Position numbers and translations under genes: made by a program
NCBI GenBank assembly: GCA_025358455.1
Contig: JANYJP010000093.1
Span: forward strand, 1 to 64,000
Length of the DNA: 64,000 nucleotides
DNA from: Bacteroidales bacterium
GTDB taxonomy: Bacteria > Bacteroidota > Bacteroidia > Bacteroidales > VadinHA17
Direction of reading: 5' to 3'
Part shown: piece by piece, positions 47,779 to 56,579 of the stretch
Layout: each line of letters opens with the position of its first letter
Position numbering within the stretch: the stretch's first letter is position 1
Notes under the pieces: model-generated
Databases searched by the model: none
Told to the model about the DNA's origin: nothing
Seen by the model: the letters and a program-made list of their open reading frames with translations, nothing else

Positions 47779-47838
47779 ATAATGTAACTTATTCCAAAAG
47801 TTATGTAACAGTTATTTATGTAAAGGGAATCACCTTTG
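47771..47838 (+). promoter_or_regulatory. Regulon promoter P8 (upstream of 48135 or an unannotated transcript)
   Basis: ATGTGTGAATAATGTAAC-N12-TTATGTAAC-N21-CACCTTTG. Confidence 0.72.
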
Positions 47839-48134
47839 TAATACGATTGCTTTATACTAATTATTCTGAAAAATTATTTAAAGTACTCAGTATTAGAAAA
47901 AAAATTGATTAAAAAAAAGGGGGAATTCTTCAATATAAAATACTAAATAAAATATACAGCTGAAAAAAAAAATTGAACATTTTTTAAAATCACTGGTTAT
48001 TATATTAAGAGCAACAAGAATCTCACTTTTTATCAAATAATAAATTTTGAGTCAGACTAAAAAAGAAAGAAATTGGATTATTAACAACCTGACGAGTGAA
48101 CTAAAACAATAAGTCGGAAAATCGAATAAATCAT

Positions 48135-48773
48135 ATGGAAAACGGAATAACTACAGTAGGCACAGAAATAAACACAAGGCAGAGTGTAAATGGGAGTTTT
48201 TTCCTGAGTGATTACCCGGTTGATGTTACAGGAAGAAATCCTATCCTCGAAAAACTGGCCGTTGAAGGCCATCAAAGTCTTATGGATTATGTTACCTGGG
48301 TGGGTCTTGCAAAGGATCCTAATGTGATTGTACTCTCTTCTTCACACCATTATTATTATGATGCAGAAGATTTGAAAGAGATTACAACTGTTTTGAATCT
48401 GAAACAACTTAACCATATTAAAGAAATTAAGGATTTTCTCCATACTGTTTATCATATGATTTCTTATAAAAGTTATTTTGTCGGAAGTTTTGTTGACAGA
48501 AAAAATCAGTTTGGATTGTTTTCAGATACCAACACCTTTCAGCATGGGTTATCCGGAACCGCTGATCAATTAGAGAATGGCATTACATCAAGAATTCCAT
48601 TCGTTAATATGATGTATAACATAATGGACTCCAAAACTAACAGGAACCTAACAAAAAAGACTGTCTCATTACTTTTAGAGGATGCAGGTCTTAAGGTTCT
48701 GGATATGAGTGAAATTAACGGACTTACTTGTTTTTGCGCACAGAAAATAAAGACCTCCGCGGGGTATGAATGA
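48135..48773 (+). CDS. Hypothetical protein upstream of the exopolysaccharide genes
   Basis: 212-aa ORF, no antisense competitor of comparable length. Confidence 0.65.
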   Translation: MENGITTVGTEINTRQSVNGSFFLSDYPVDVTGRNPILEKLAVEGHQSLMDYVTWVGLAKDPNVIVLSSSHHYYYDAEDLKEITTVLNLKQLNHIKEIKDFLHTVYHMISYKSYFVGSFVDRKNQFGLFSDTNTFQHGLSGTADQLENGITSRIPFVNMMYNIMDSKTNRNLTKKTVSLLLEDAGLKVLDMSEINGLTCFCAQKIKTSAGYE

Positions 48774-48840
48774 CCTCATTCCCAAAACAGAAAATTTTTG
48801 TATTACAATACGGAATTTATTATATGGAATTTAGTTTCTT

Positions 48841-50292
48841 ATGGATATCTTTGTAACCCTATATCGCCTCCACATCATTCCCTTCCTTAAAAAGTGGAAT
48901 CTTCTGAATTATATTCTGGGTTCAATTGATATTTTTGCGATTACATTAGCATTCCAGTGCACATATTTTATTTATTTCTCGGGTCAGGGCGGTTTATTTT
49001 TTACTGACCGGTTCTATTTAATTCATTTTTTGTGGATTCTCCCTCTCTGGCTCCTGATACTTTACTTTATAAAAGTTGCAGAAATTCCGCGTACAAAACG
49101 CTACAGGGTTCTGTTTATTGAATATCTGCAATCTGCAATAGTACTTTTCATTCTTTTAACATTTGTATATTTTGTATTTAAACTTTACATAATACCCCGG
49201 TTATTCCTGACAGAATTTACATTCCTTGGATTTCTGTTTCTGTTTATTTCAAGATTAGTTGAGTACAAAGCCTTTAAAAGCTATAGAGCGAAGGGCTATA
49301 ACAGGATAAATATAGTTCTGATAGCTGACGAAACTTCAGAACCATTCATTGAAAGCCTTTTGTCAAACAAGGAATGGGGTTACAGGATCTTTACTATTTT
49401 CACCGAATCGACTTCAATAAAAGATAAGTATGAAAAGAAAATTATAATACTCCCCGGAAAATTTGTGAAAGTATTAAGTGACCTGATGGAAGTTGATTTG
49501 ATTGATGAGGTACTTTATTTAAAAGGTAAAGTTAATCCGGCCGAAGTCAGAGAAATAATAAGATCATGTGAAGAATTGGGAGTTACATTTAAACTTAAAC
49601 TTAAAGAGAGTAAAATCAAACTTACCAATGCTTTCAAGACGAAAATTGCTGATGAAAAATTTTTGACATTCATTAATGTTCCTCACAACCCATATTCACT
49701 GGCGCTGAAAAAAATAATGGATATTTTCATTTCACTTTTAGTAATAATTGTTTTGTCACCTATCTTCATAATTGTTGGATCAATAATTAAATTAACATCA
49801 CCTGGCCCCATTATTTTCAGACAGGCACGCGTAGGATTAAGAGGACGCCAGTTTTTCCTGTACAAATTCAGGACTATGGTTGCCAATGCTGAAGATATCC
49901 GTAAGCACCTGGGAGATAAGAACGAAGTAGATGGTCCCGTTTTCAAGATGAAAGATGATCCAAGAGTAACAAAAATTGGCAAATTCCTGAGAAAATCAGG
50001 ATTGGATGAACTGCCACAACTTTTTAATATTTTAAAAGGTGAGATGTCATTGATAGGTCCGAGACCGCCACTCCAAAGCGAAACAGTACAGTATAAGCGC
50101 TGGCAGTTAAGACGATTGTCAGTTAAACCAGGGCTCTCATGTTTCTGGCAGATAAAACCTGAGAGGAACAATATCAGATTTGATAAATGGATGGAACTCG
50201 ATTTAGCTTATATTGATAACTGGTCGCTACGGTTGGATTTATTAATTCTTGTAAAAACAGTCGGAACCGTATTCAAGAGAAGCGGATTATAG
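48841..50292 (+). CDS. Exopolysaccharide biosynthesis polyprenyl glycosylphosphotransferase
   Basis: N-terminal TM region; FRQARVGLRGRQFFLYKFRTM, SGLDELPQLFNILKGEMSLIGPRPPL. Confidence 0.93.
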   Translation: MDIFVTLYRLHIIPFLKKWNLLNYILGSIDIFAITLAFQCTYFIYFSGQGGLFFTDRFYLIHFLWILPLWLLILYFIKVAEIPRTKRYRVLFIEYLQSAIVLFILLTFVYFVFKLYIIPRLFLTEFTFLGFLFLFISRLVEYKAFKSYRAKGYNRINIVLIADETSEPFIESLLSNKEWGYRIFTIFTESTSIKDKYEKKIIILPGKFVKVLSDLMEVDLIDEVLYLKGKVNPAEVREIIRSCEELGVTFKLKLKESKIKLTNAFKTKIADEKFLTFINVPHNPYSLALKKIMDIFISLLVIIVLSPIFIIVGSIIKLTSPGPIIFRQARVGLRGRQFFLYKFRTMVANAEDIRKHLGDKNEVDGPVFKMKDDPRVTKIGKFLRKSGLDELPQLFNILKGEMSLIGPRPPLQSETVQYKRWQLRRLSVKPGLSCFWQIKPERNNIRFDKWMELDLAYIDNWSLRLDLLILVKTVGTVFKRSGL

Positions 50293-50346
50293 AAATCGGA
50301 AATCAGAAATTGAGAAAATTATTAAGATTTATACAAGGGCACTACC

Positions 50347-51495
50347 TTAATCCAAGTAAGCTGCCAAAGCTGATTTCAAACCGTCTTCAAGATTTAATTT
50401 GTGGGTATACCCAAGTTTCCGCAAACGGGTAATATCAGTAACTTTTCGCATTGTACCATCCGGTTTTGACTCATCAAAAAATATTTCACCATTGAATCCT
50501 GTTAATCTTTTAATCTTCATGGCCAGCTCTTTAATGGAAATCTCCTCTCCTGTACCTATGTTTATGAAATGAGGAGGATGAAAATCAGGTTGATCCAACA
50601 ATTGATTCATCTTAATAATATCATTTATCTCTGCATTCTCCATGACATAAACACATGCTTCAGCCATATCGAGAGAGTACATAAACTCGCGTAAAGGAGT
50701 TCCTGTTCCCCATACATTTACAATTATCTGCTTTCCATCCTTACTGCTTCCAGTATCTGATAAATGTTCAGAAGCGGAATTTCTTCCTCTAATGGTTACC
50801 CCATACTTTTCAAGAATATTTAATATCGGTTCCTTTTCTGAATTTCCTGATATTTTCTCTATAGGATTTCTATCAAGATCTCTCCGAATTGCCTGCCAGT
50901 TATCATCCTCAAGACATTTACCAAGAAATATTTTTCTCATTAATGCCGGAAGTACATGTGATTTTTCAAGATTAAAATTATCTCCCGGTCCATAAAGGTT
51001 TGTAGGCATTACAGAAATAAAATTTGTTTTGTACTGCAGATTAAATGACTCACACATTTTCAACCCGGCAATTTTAGCAATAGCATATGGTTCATTTGTA
51101 AATTCAAGCGGTGAAGTCAAAAGATATTCTTCTTTCAAAGGCAGTGGGGCATTTTTCGGGTAGATGCAGGTTGATCCGAGAAACAGAAGTTTTTTTACAT
51201 TATATTTCCATGAAAAATATATAACATTACTCTGAATCGATATATTCTGATATATGAAATCTGCCCTGGTGGTATTATTAGCCATAATACCACCAACTAA
51301 AGCAGCAGCAAGGAATACATATTCAGGACGTTCTTTTGCAAAGAACTCGTCAACAGATTTTTGATCTAAAAGATTTAATTCTTCTAATGTTCTTAATATA
51401 AGATTATTATATCCTTTTTGTTCAAGGGTCTTTTTTATTGCCGAGCCTACAAGTCCCTTATGCCCGGCCACATAAATTTTCGATGATTTATTCAC
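50347..51495 (-). CDS. fcl: GDP-L-fucose synthase (long variant)
   Basis: VAGHKGLVGSAI, FLGSTCIYPKNAPLPLKEEYLL, NEPYAIAKIAGLKMCE. Confidence 0.9.
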   Translation of the reverse strand: MNKSSKIYVAGHKGLVGSAIKKTLEQKGYNNLILRTLEELNLLDQKSVDEFFAKERPEYVFLAAALVGGIMANNTTRADFIYQNISIQSNVIYFSWKYNVKKLLFLGSTCIYPKNAPLPLKEEYLLTSPLEFTNEPYAIAKIAGLKMCESFNLQYKTNFISVMPTNLYGPGDNFNLEKSHVLPALMRKIFLGKCLEDDNWQAIRRDLDRNPIEKISGNSEKEPILNILEKYGVTIRGRNSASEHLSDTGSSKDGKQIIVNVWGTGTPLREFMYSLDMAEACVYVMENAEINDIIKMNQLLDQPDFHPPHFINIGTGEEISIKELAMKIKRLTGFNGEIFFDESKPDGTMRKVTDITRLRKLGYTHKLNLEDGLKSALAAYLD

Positions 51496-51506
51496 AATAG
51501 TGCAAA

Positions 51507-52664
51507 TTATTCAAAATAGTTAAATGTACTGAAACCGCCTTTTCTGAGATAACTTTCCCTCTTCATCAGAACAATGTCTGAAGAAACCATATCTATAATT
51601 AATCCATCGAGGTCATATTCAGGTATCCATCCAAGTTTCTCATTAGCTTTTGTTGGGTCGCCAAGAAGAAGATCTACTTCTGTTGGCCGGTAATAAGCAG
51701 GGTCTATTTTCACAACAATGGGATTTTTCCCTGACCGTATTTTAAATTTTTCAAGATGGTCTTTCCCGACAGATTTAACAAACAGAGAATCATCTATATA
51801 TGTTATACTTCCTGTTTCATTCTCTTTTTCGCCTGAAAAGGTTAATTCAACTCCTATAGAAGCAAAAGACCTTCTTATAAACTCCCTGACTTCAGTTGTA
51901 ACTCCGGTGGCAATAACATAATCATCAGGTTTATCCATCTGTAGAATAAGGTACATTGCTTTAACATAGTCTTTGGCATGTCCCCAGTCCCTTTTTGATG
52001 AAAGATTTCCCATAAACAGGGTATCCTGCATTCCAAGCACAATCCGGGAGAGAGCCCTGGTAATCTTTCTGGATACAAATGTCTCTCCTCTTATTGGAGA
52101 TTCATGGTTAAAAAGGATGCCGTTACTTGCGTGTAATCCATAGGCTTCACGATAGTTTACAGTAATCCAGTAGGCATATAATTTGGCAACTGCATAAGGA
52201 CTGCGTGGATAGAAAGGAGTTTTTTCAGTCTGAGGAACTTCCTGTACCAGACCATAGAGTTCAGATGTGCTTGCCTGATAAATCCTGGTTTTATCTTTCA
52301 TCCCCAGAAGACGAACTGCTTCTAAAACGCGCAGAGTACCTATGCCATCAGTATTGGCTGTGTATTCCGGAACATCAAAACTTACTTTAACATGACTCAT
52401 TGCTCCAAGGTTATATATTTCATCCGGATGAGTTTCCTGAATTATCCGCGTAATATTCATAGAATCACTCAGATCGCCATAATGAAGGATGAAATTTCTC
52501 TTTTTTACATGTGGATCCTGATAAAGGTGATCAATCCTGTCAGTGTTAAATAGTGAGCTTCGCCGTTTTATACCATGTACAATGTATCCTTTCTTTAAGA
52601 GAAACTCTGCAAGATAGGCGCCGTCCTGACCTGTAATGCCTGTGATTAATGCTGTCTTTTCCAA
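51507..52664 (-). CDS. gmd: GDP-mannose 4,6-dehydratase
   Basis: [69 protein letters not shown]. Confidence 0.95.
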   Translation of the reverse strand: MEKTALITGITGQDGAYLAEFLLKKGYIVHGIKRRSSLFNTDRIDHLYQDPHVKKRNFILHYGDLSDSMNITRIIQETHPDEIYNLGAMSHVKVSFDVPEYTANTDGIGTLRVLEAVRLLGMKDKTRIYQASTSELYGLVQEVPQTEKTPFYPRSPYAVAKLYAYWITVNYREAYGLHASNGILFNHESPIRGETFVSRKITRALSRIVLGMQDTLFMGNLSSKRDWGHAKDYVKAMYLILQMDKPDDYVIATGVTTEVREFIRRSFASIGVELTFSGEKENETGSITYIDDSLFVKSVGKDHLEKFKIRSGKNPIVVKIDPAYYRPTEVDLLLGDPTKANEKLGWIPEYDLDGLIIDMVSSDIVLMKRESYLRKGGFSTFNYFE

Positions 52665-53207
52665 TTTTATAAGTTTTAGATATTTGATCAGTTCTAATAA
52701 TATTCAATTGTATAGTAAACAGTTTTATATCTGTCTTGTTTAATTAATGATGAAACTTATTTCAGATTTATCCATACTAATTTTATGAATCAAACGCCAT
52801 AACCTCCTGAAAGATTTGGAAATGCGGCTTTCCTGAAATATCGATGAATTTTGAATTAAATAATCTTTTTAATAAATTGCACCATAAGTAAAGGTAGGGA
52901 AAAATATTTGTCGGACCCATATGAAATTTGACATAAATATCTGATTATACGCTATAAGAATGAGTATCAACGCCATATTCTTAACCTTATCTTAATATAT
53001 TCTTAATCCAGTTTTAATTGGCAAGGCGGATATTAAATCTAAGTTAGCCTGATAATATAATCCAGGAAAAAACTAACTTTTTTAAAAACTTATTTCGAAA
53101 AAATCCCAACTGTGTACACTTATTTTCTTTATGATAAACAATTATAAATTGAAATCCATTTTTTGTGGAATTTCAAATATATTTTACATATTTTAAACTC
53201 AATACCA

Positions 53208-53981
53208 ATGCAAAAAAACAAAATACTTAGTCTGTTATTGTATACACCTGCACTATTTTTGATTATAACAATTTCATGTGTTCCGGTCAGGAAGATACAG
53301 TATTTCAACGATACAAATGAGCTGGAAGAACCAGGAGCGAATCCCCGCACTCAGAAGCTGATCATGTCATTCGATAAGCTATTCATTAAGGTACTAAGTA
53401 CCGATCTGCCGACCAGCCAGATATTCAATTCTTCCGATGAATTGAGATATAGCGGAGGAAATAACGGGGCTATCGGATACCTGGTTGATGAGACCGGAAA
53501 TATTGTATTCCCATTTGTAGGAAAAATAAAAGTAGGTGGGCTAACGACAGCCCTCGCTTCAGAAAAAATTCAGAAAGCATTAAATGAATATGTATCAAAT
53601 ACTTCAGTAATAGTAAACTACATTGACAACCATGTCACTGTAATGGGTGAAGTTCAACGTGAAGGGATCTATCAATTTACACAGGACAAACTCAATATAT
53701 ATGAGGCAATTGCACTGGGTGGTGGTCTTACCCGATATGGAAATCGTAAAAATGTCATATTGATAAGACAGGAGGGAGATAAAATATATCACCATATACT
53801 TAATCTTACAGATTCCAGGATTGCCGGTAAAGCTTATTATTATATTCTGCCAAATGATGTTATTGTGGTTGAACCGTTGAAGTCAGTTTCATCAAGTTAT
53901 CAGAATATTACATTCACTACAGTTCTAACCTCAGTCACTACTCTGATTGCGGTATTGTTATTTACAGGTGTTAAATTTTAA
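53208..53981 (+). CDS. Polysaccharide export (Wza-like) lipoprotein
   Basis: Start trimmed to MQKNKILSLLLYTPALFLIITISCVPVRK (lipobox); GNIVFPFVGKIKVGGLT, VTVMGEVQREGIYQF SLBB-like. Confidence 0.88.
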   Translation: MQKNKILSLLLYTPALFLIITISCVPVRKIQYFNDTNELEEPGANPRTQKLIMSFDKLFIKVLSTDLPTSQIFNSSDELRYSGGNNGAIGYLVDETGNIVFPFVGKIKVGGLTTALASEKIQKALNEYVSNTSVIVNYIDNHVTVMGEVQREGIYQFTQDKLNIYEAIALGGGLTRYGNRKNVILIRQEGDKIYHHILNLTDSRIAGKAYYYILPNDVIVVEPLKSVSSSYQNITFTTVLTSVTTLIAVLLFTGVKF

Positions 53982-53996
53982 ATAAATTCAATTCAT

Positions 53997-56369
53997 ATGC
54001 TAAAAACTAATGACTCTGATGCTTCAATTGCGTTATTAAAACGATTTCTTTCAAGAGCACTTTCCATAAAGTATTTCTACATTATTTGTCTGCTGCTTTT
54101 TGTATCAACAGCATTTTTATATAATAAGTATTCTCAAAAAGTATACAAAGTAAATGCTTCAATAATTCCTTCTAAAAACGATGCTTCAACGCTTCTCAGT
54201 TCAAATGAACTTTTCAGAAGTATTGGTACATTACAGACAGATAAAAATATCGAGACTGAAATTAACAATCTCAAATCGTTTGCTCTGGTAAACGCAACAA
54301 TAAATAAAATGAATTTTGAGATCAGTTATTTGAAAAGTAAAAACGGATTTTTCAAACAGACCACCGAGCTATACAATGATTGCCCTTATTTTGTCACTAT
54401 TGATAAGTCGCATCAACAACCAATTGAAACAAAATTTAATGTGGTAATTCTAAATGATGCCACCTACAGACTGTCTGCATCACAAAATAAAGTATCACTT
54501 TATAATTATCTTGATAACAGGATTGTCAGCGAGAATGTTACTTTGTATATAGATACTATCTGCAAGTTCAATGAAACAATTGAAAACAGATTTTTCAAGT
54601 TCTCGCTTACCTACAACAAGGAAAATCAGCCTTCAAAACCTGAACCCGGGGTATTATATTATTTCACACTTGACCATCTTGATTATTTGGCTATGGCTTA
54701 TCTTGGAAAACTTGATATTAAAAGAGTTTCGCCAATGGCTTCAATAATCACAATTCAGTTTAAAGGTCAGAATCCACAGAAGACAATAAGTTTTTTAAAT
54801 AGTTTCATCAATACCTATCTCGAAGACAACCTGGCAAAAAAAAATAAGATTGCTTTAAGCACTCTGAATTTCATTGACTCTCAGATATCAGAAATGTCCG
54901 ATACCCTTGCCTTATCAGAGACTAAACTCAGAAATTACAGATCAACCAATCAGGTAATGGACCTTAGTTTCCAGGGGCAACGGCTTTTTGAACAAATGAC
55001 GCAAACTGAGACTGACCGCACTAATCTCAGAGTACAGGAACGCTATTACAATTATATTCTTGAAAATTTTAAGACCAATAAGGATATCTCGGGTGTTGTC
55101 CCGCCATCAGCAATGAATGTTGCAGATCCCATTATGAACCAGCTCATTACAGAACTTCAATCGTTAAATTCCCAAAGAGCTGGTATCGTAGCTAATAATA
55201 ATAGTTCCAAGAATCTATTTCTTGGCCAGATTGATAACAAAATCAAGTTTCAAAAACAGGCTATTATTGAAAATGTTACAAATAACCTGAATACTTTAAG
55301 CCTTTCAATCAATGAACTGAATTACAGGGCAGATAAAATTTCAAAGGAAATATCTCAGGTTCCTAAAACGGAACTGAACATGGTAAGTATCCAGCGAAAA
55401 TTCAATGTGAATAGTACGGTGTATACCTATTTACTCCAGAAAAGATCTGAAGCAGCAATCTCTCTGGCTTCAAATTATCCTGATTATGAAATGCTGGAAC
55501 CCGCAAGAGATGTTCAGTCAGTTCTGGTTGCTCCAAAGAGAAAACTGGATCTGGCTATTGCGATTTTTATGGCACTTCTCATCCCTTCATTGTATATAAT
55601 CGGTAAAGACCTGTTTAACGATAGAATTATGAGTTACTATGATGTTGAACATATTTTGAATCGCTCTATTATAGGTGTAATTTATAGTAACGATAGAAAA
55701 ACCGAATCAGTTGTTACAGATTTTCCAGGCACACCTATATCAGAATCTTTCCGAAACTTACGAGGCAGCTTATTCCTTAAACTAAAAGCTCAACAATCAA
55801 AAGTTATTCTGGTTACTTCTTCACTGCCGGGTGACGGGAAAAGCTTTATTTCTTTTAATCTGGCAGCTTCTATTGCCTCTGTTGGTTACAAAACAGTTAT
55901 TCTTGACTGTGATCTTCGCCGTCCTAGTCTTCATAAGAAATTTGGGAAAGAGAACTCGGTAGGCCTGACGAACTACATGGACAATAATGCCTCACTCGAA
56001 GAGATTTGTAATAAAACGGTAGTTGAGAATCTTTACTTTATACCTGCAGGTCCAATAATACCAAATCCTTCAGAACAGGTTGAATCAGGAGTACTCGACG
56101 ACCTGATAAATAAATTAAAGAAAGAATATGAATATATAATTATCGATACAACACCGATTGGAATTGTTGCCGACGCTTCTTTATTAATAAAATATGCATC
56201 ACAAATTCTGCTTGTATCCCGAAATAATTTTACAAATAAAGATATTCTTGCCGGCGTCATAGATAATCTCAACTCAAAACAGATCGCAAACTATGACGTT
56301 GTTTTCAATGATCTGAGTTTTAAGAAGAGCCCTTATAAGAATTACAGCAATTATTACCTTAAAAAATAG
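53997..56369 (+). CDS. Wzc-like polysaccharide co-polymerase / tyrosine autokinase
   Basis: Wzz region; VTSSLPGDGKSFISFNLAASIA Walker A, DCDLRRPSLHKKFG; Tyr-rich C-terminus YKNYSNYYLKK. Confidence 0.93.
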   Translation: MLKTNDSDASIALLKRFLSRALSIKYFYIICLLLFVSTAFLYNKYSQKVYKVNASIIPSKNDASTLLSSNELFRSIGTLQTDKNIETEINNLKSFALVNATINKMNFEISYLKSKNGFFKQTTELYNDCPYFVTIDKSHQQPIETKFNVVILNDATYRLSASQNKVSLYNYLDNRIVSENVTLYIDTICKFNETIENRFFKFSLTYNKENQPSKPEPGVLYYFTLDHLDYLAMAYLGKLDIKRVSPMASIITIQFKGQNPQKTISFLNSFINTYLEDNLAKKNKIALSTLNFIDSQISEMSDTLALSETKLRNYRSTNQVMDLSFQGQRLFEQMTQTETDRTNLRVQERYYNYILENFKTNKDISGVVPPSAMNVADPIMNQLITELQSLNSQRAGIVANNNSSKNLFLGQIDNKIKFQKQAIIENVTNNLNTLSLSINELNYRADKISKEISQVPKTELNMVSIQRKFNVNSTVYTYLLQKRSEAAISLASNYPDYEMLEPARDVQSVLVAPKRKLDLAIAIFMALLIPSLYIIGKDLFNDRIMSYYDVEHILNRSIIGVIYSNDRKTESVVTDFPGTPISESFRNLRGSLFLKLKAQQSKVILVTSSLPGDGKSFISFNLAASIASVGYKTVILDCDLRRPSLHKKFGKENSVGLTNYMDNNASLEEICNKTVVENLYFIPAGPIIPNPSEQVESGVLDDLINKLKKEYEYIIIDTTPIGIVADASLLIKYASQILLVSRNNFTNKDILAGVIDNLNSKQIANYDVVFNDLSFKKSPYKNYSNYYLKK

Positions 56370-56381
56370 TAAGTAAATTAA

Positions 56382-56417
56382 AAAGGTTAGTCTGGTTTTA
56401 CAACCTGACTAACCTTT
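56382..56417 (+). terminator. Intrinsic terminator after the Wza/Wzc operon
   Basis: aaaggttagtc ... gactaaccttt, 11-bp perfect stem plus inner ggtt/aacc pairing. Confidence 0.75.
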
Positions 56418-56579
56418 AATTAAATCCCAAATCTGTCTATTCCTCCCCTCATCACTCGCCTCTCATTTTTCGCTTCTTACTTCTTCCTGCCTACTAATTA
56501 TTTTTCATCCCTCACACCTTTCAGCCTCAGAAGCATCCGCGAAGGAGGCTCACTCCACAAGCCTCACTCCTTATTTATT

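Noticed and set aside
49683-50171. 162-aa minus-strand ORF inside the glycosylphosphotransferase gene
   Set aside because: Antisense shadow of a strongly supported gene, with no domain signature.
51040-51057. attaaatgactcacacat inside fcl resembles the distal part of the regulon motif
   Set aside because: It lies within coding sequence and matches the 18-mer only partially; chance similarity is likely.
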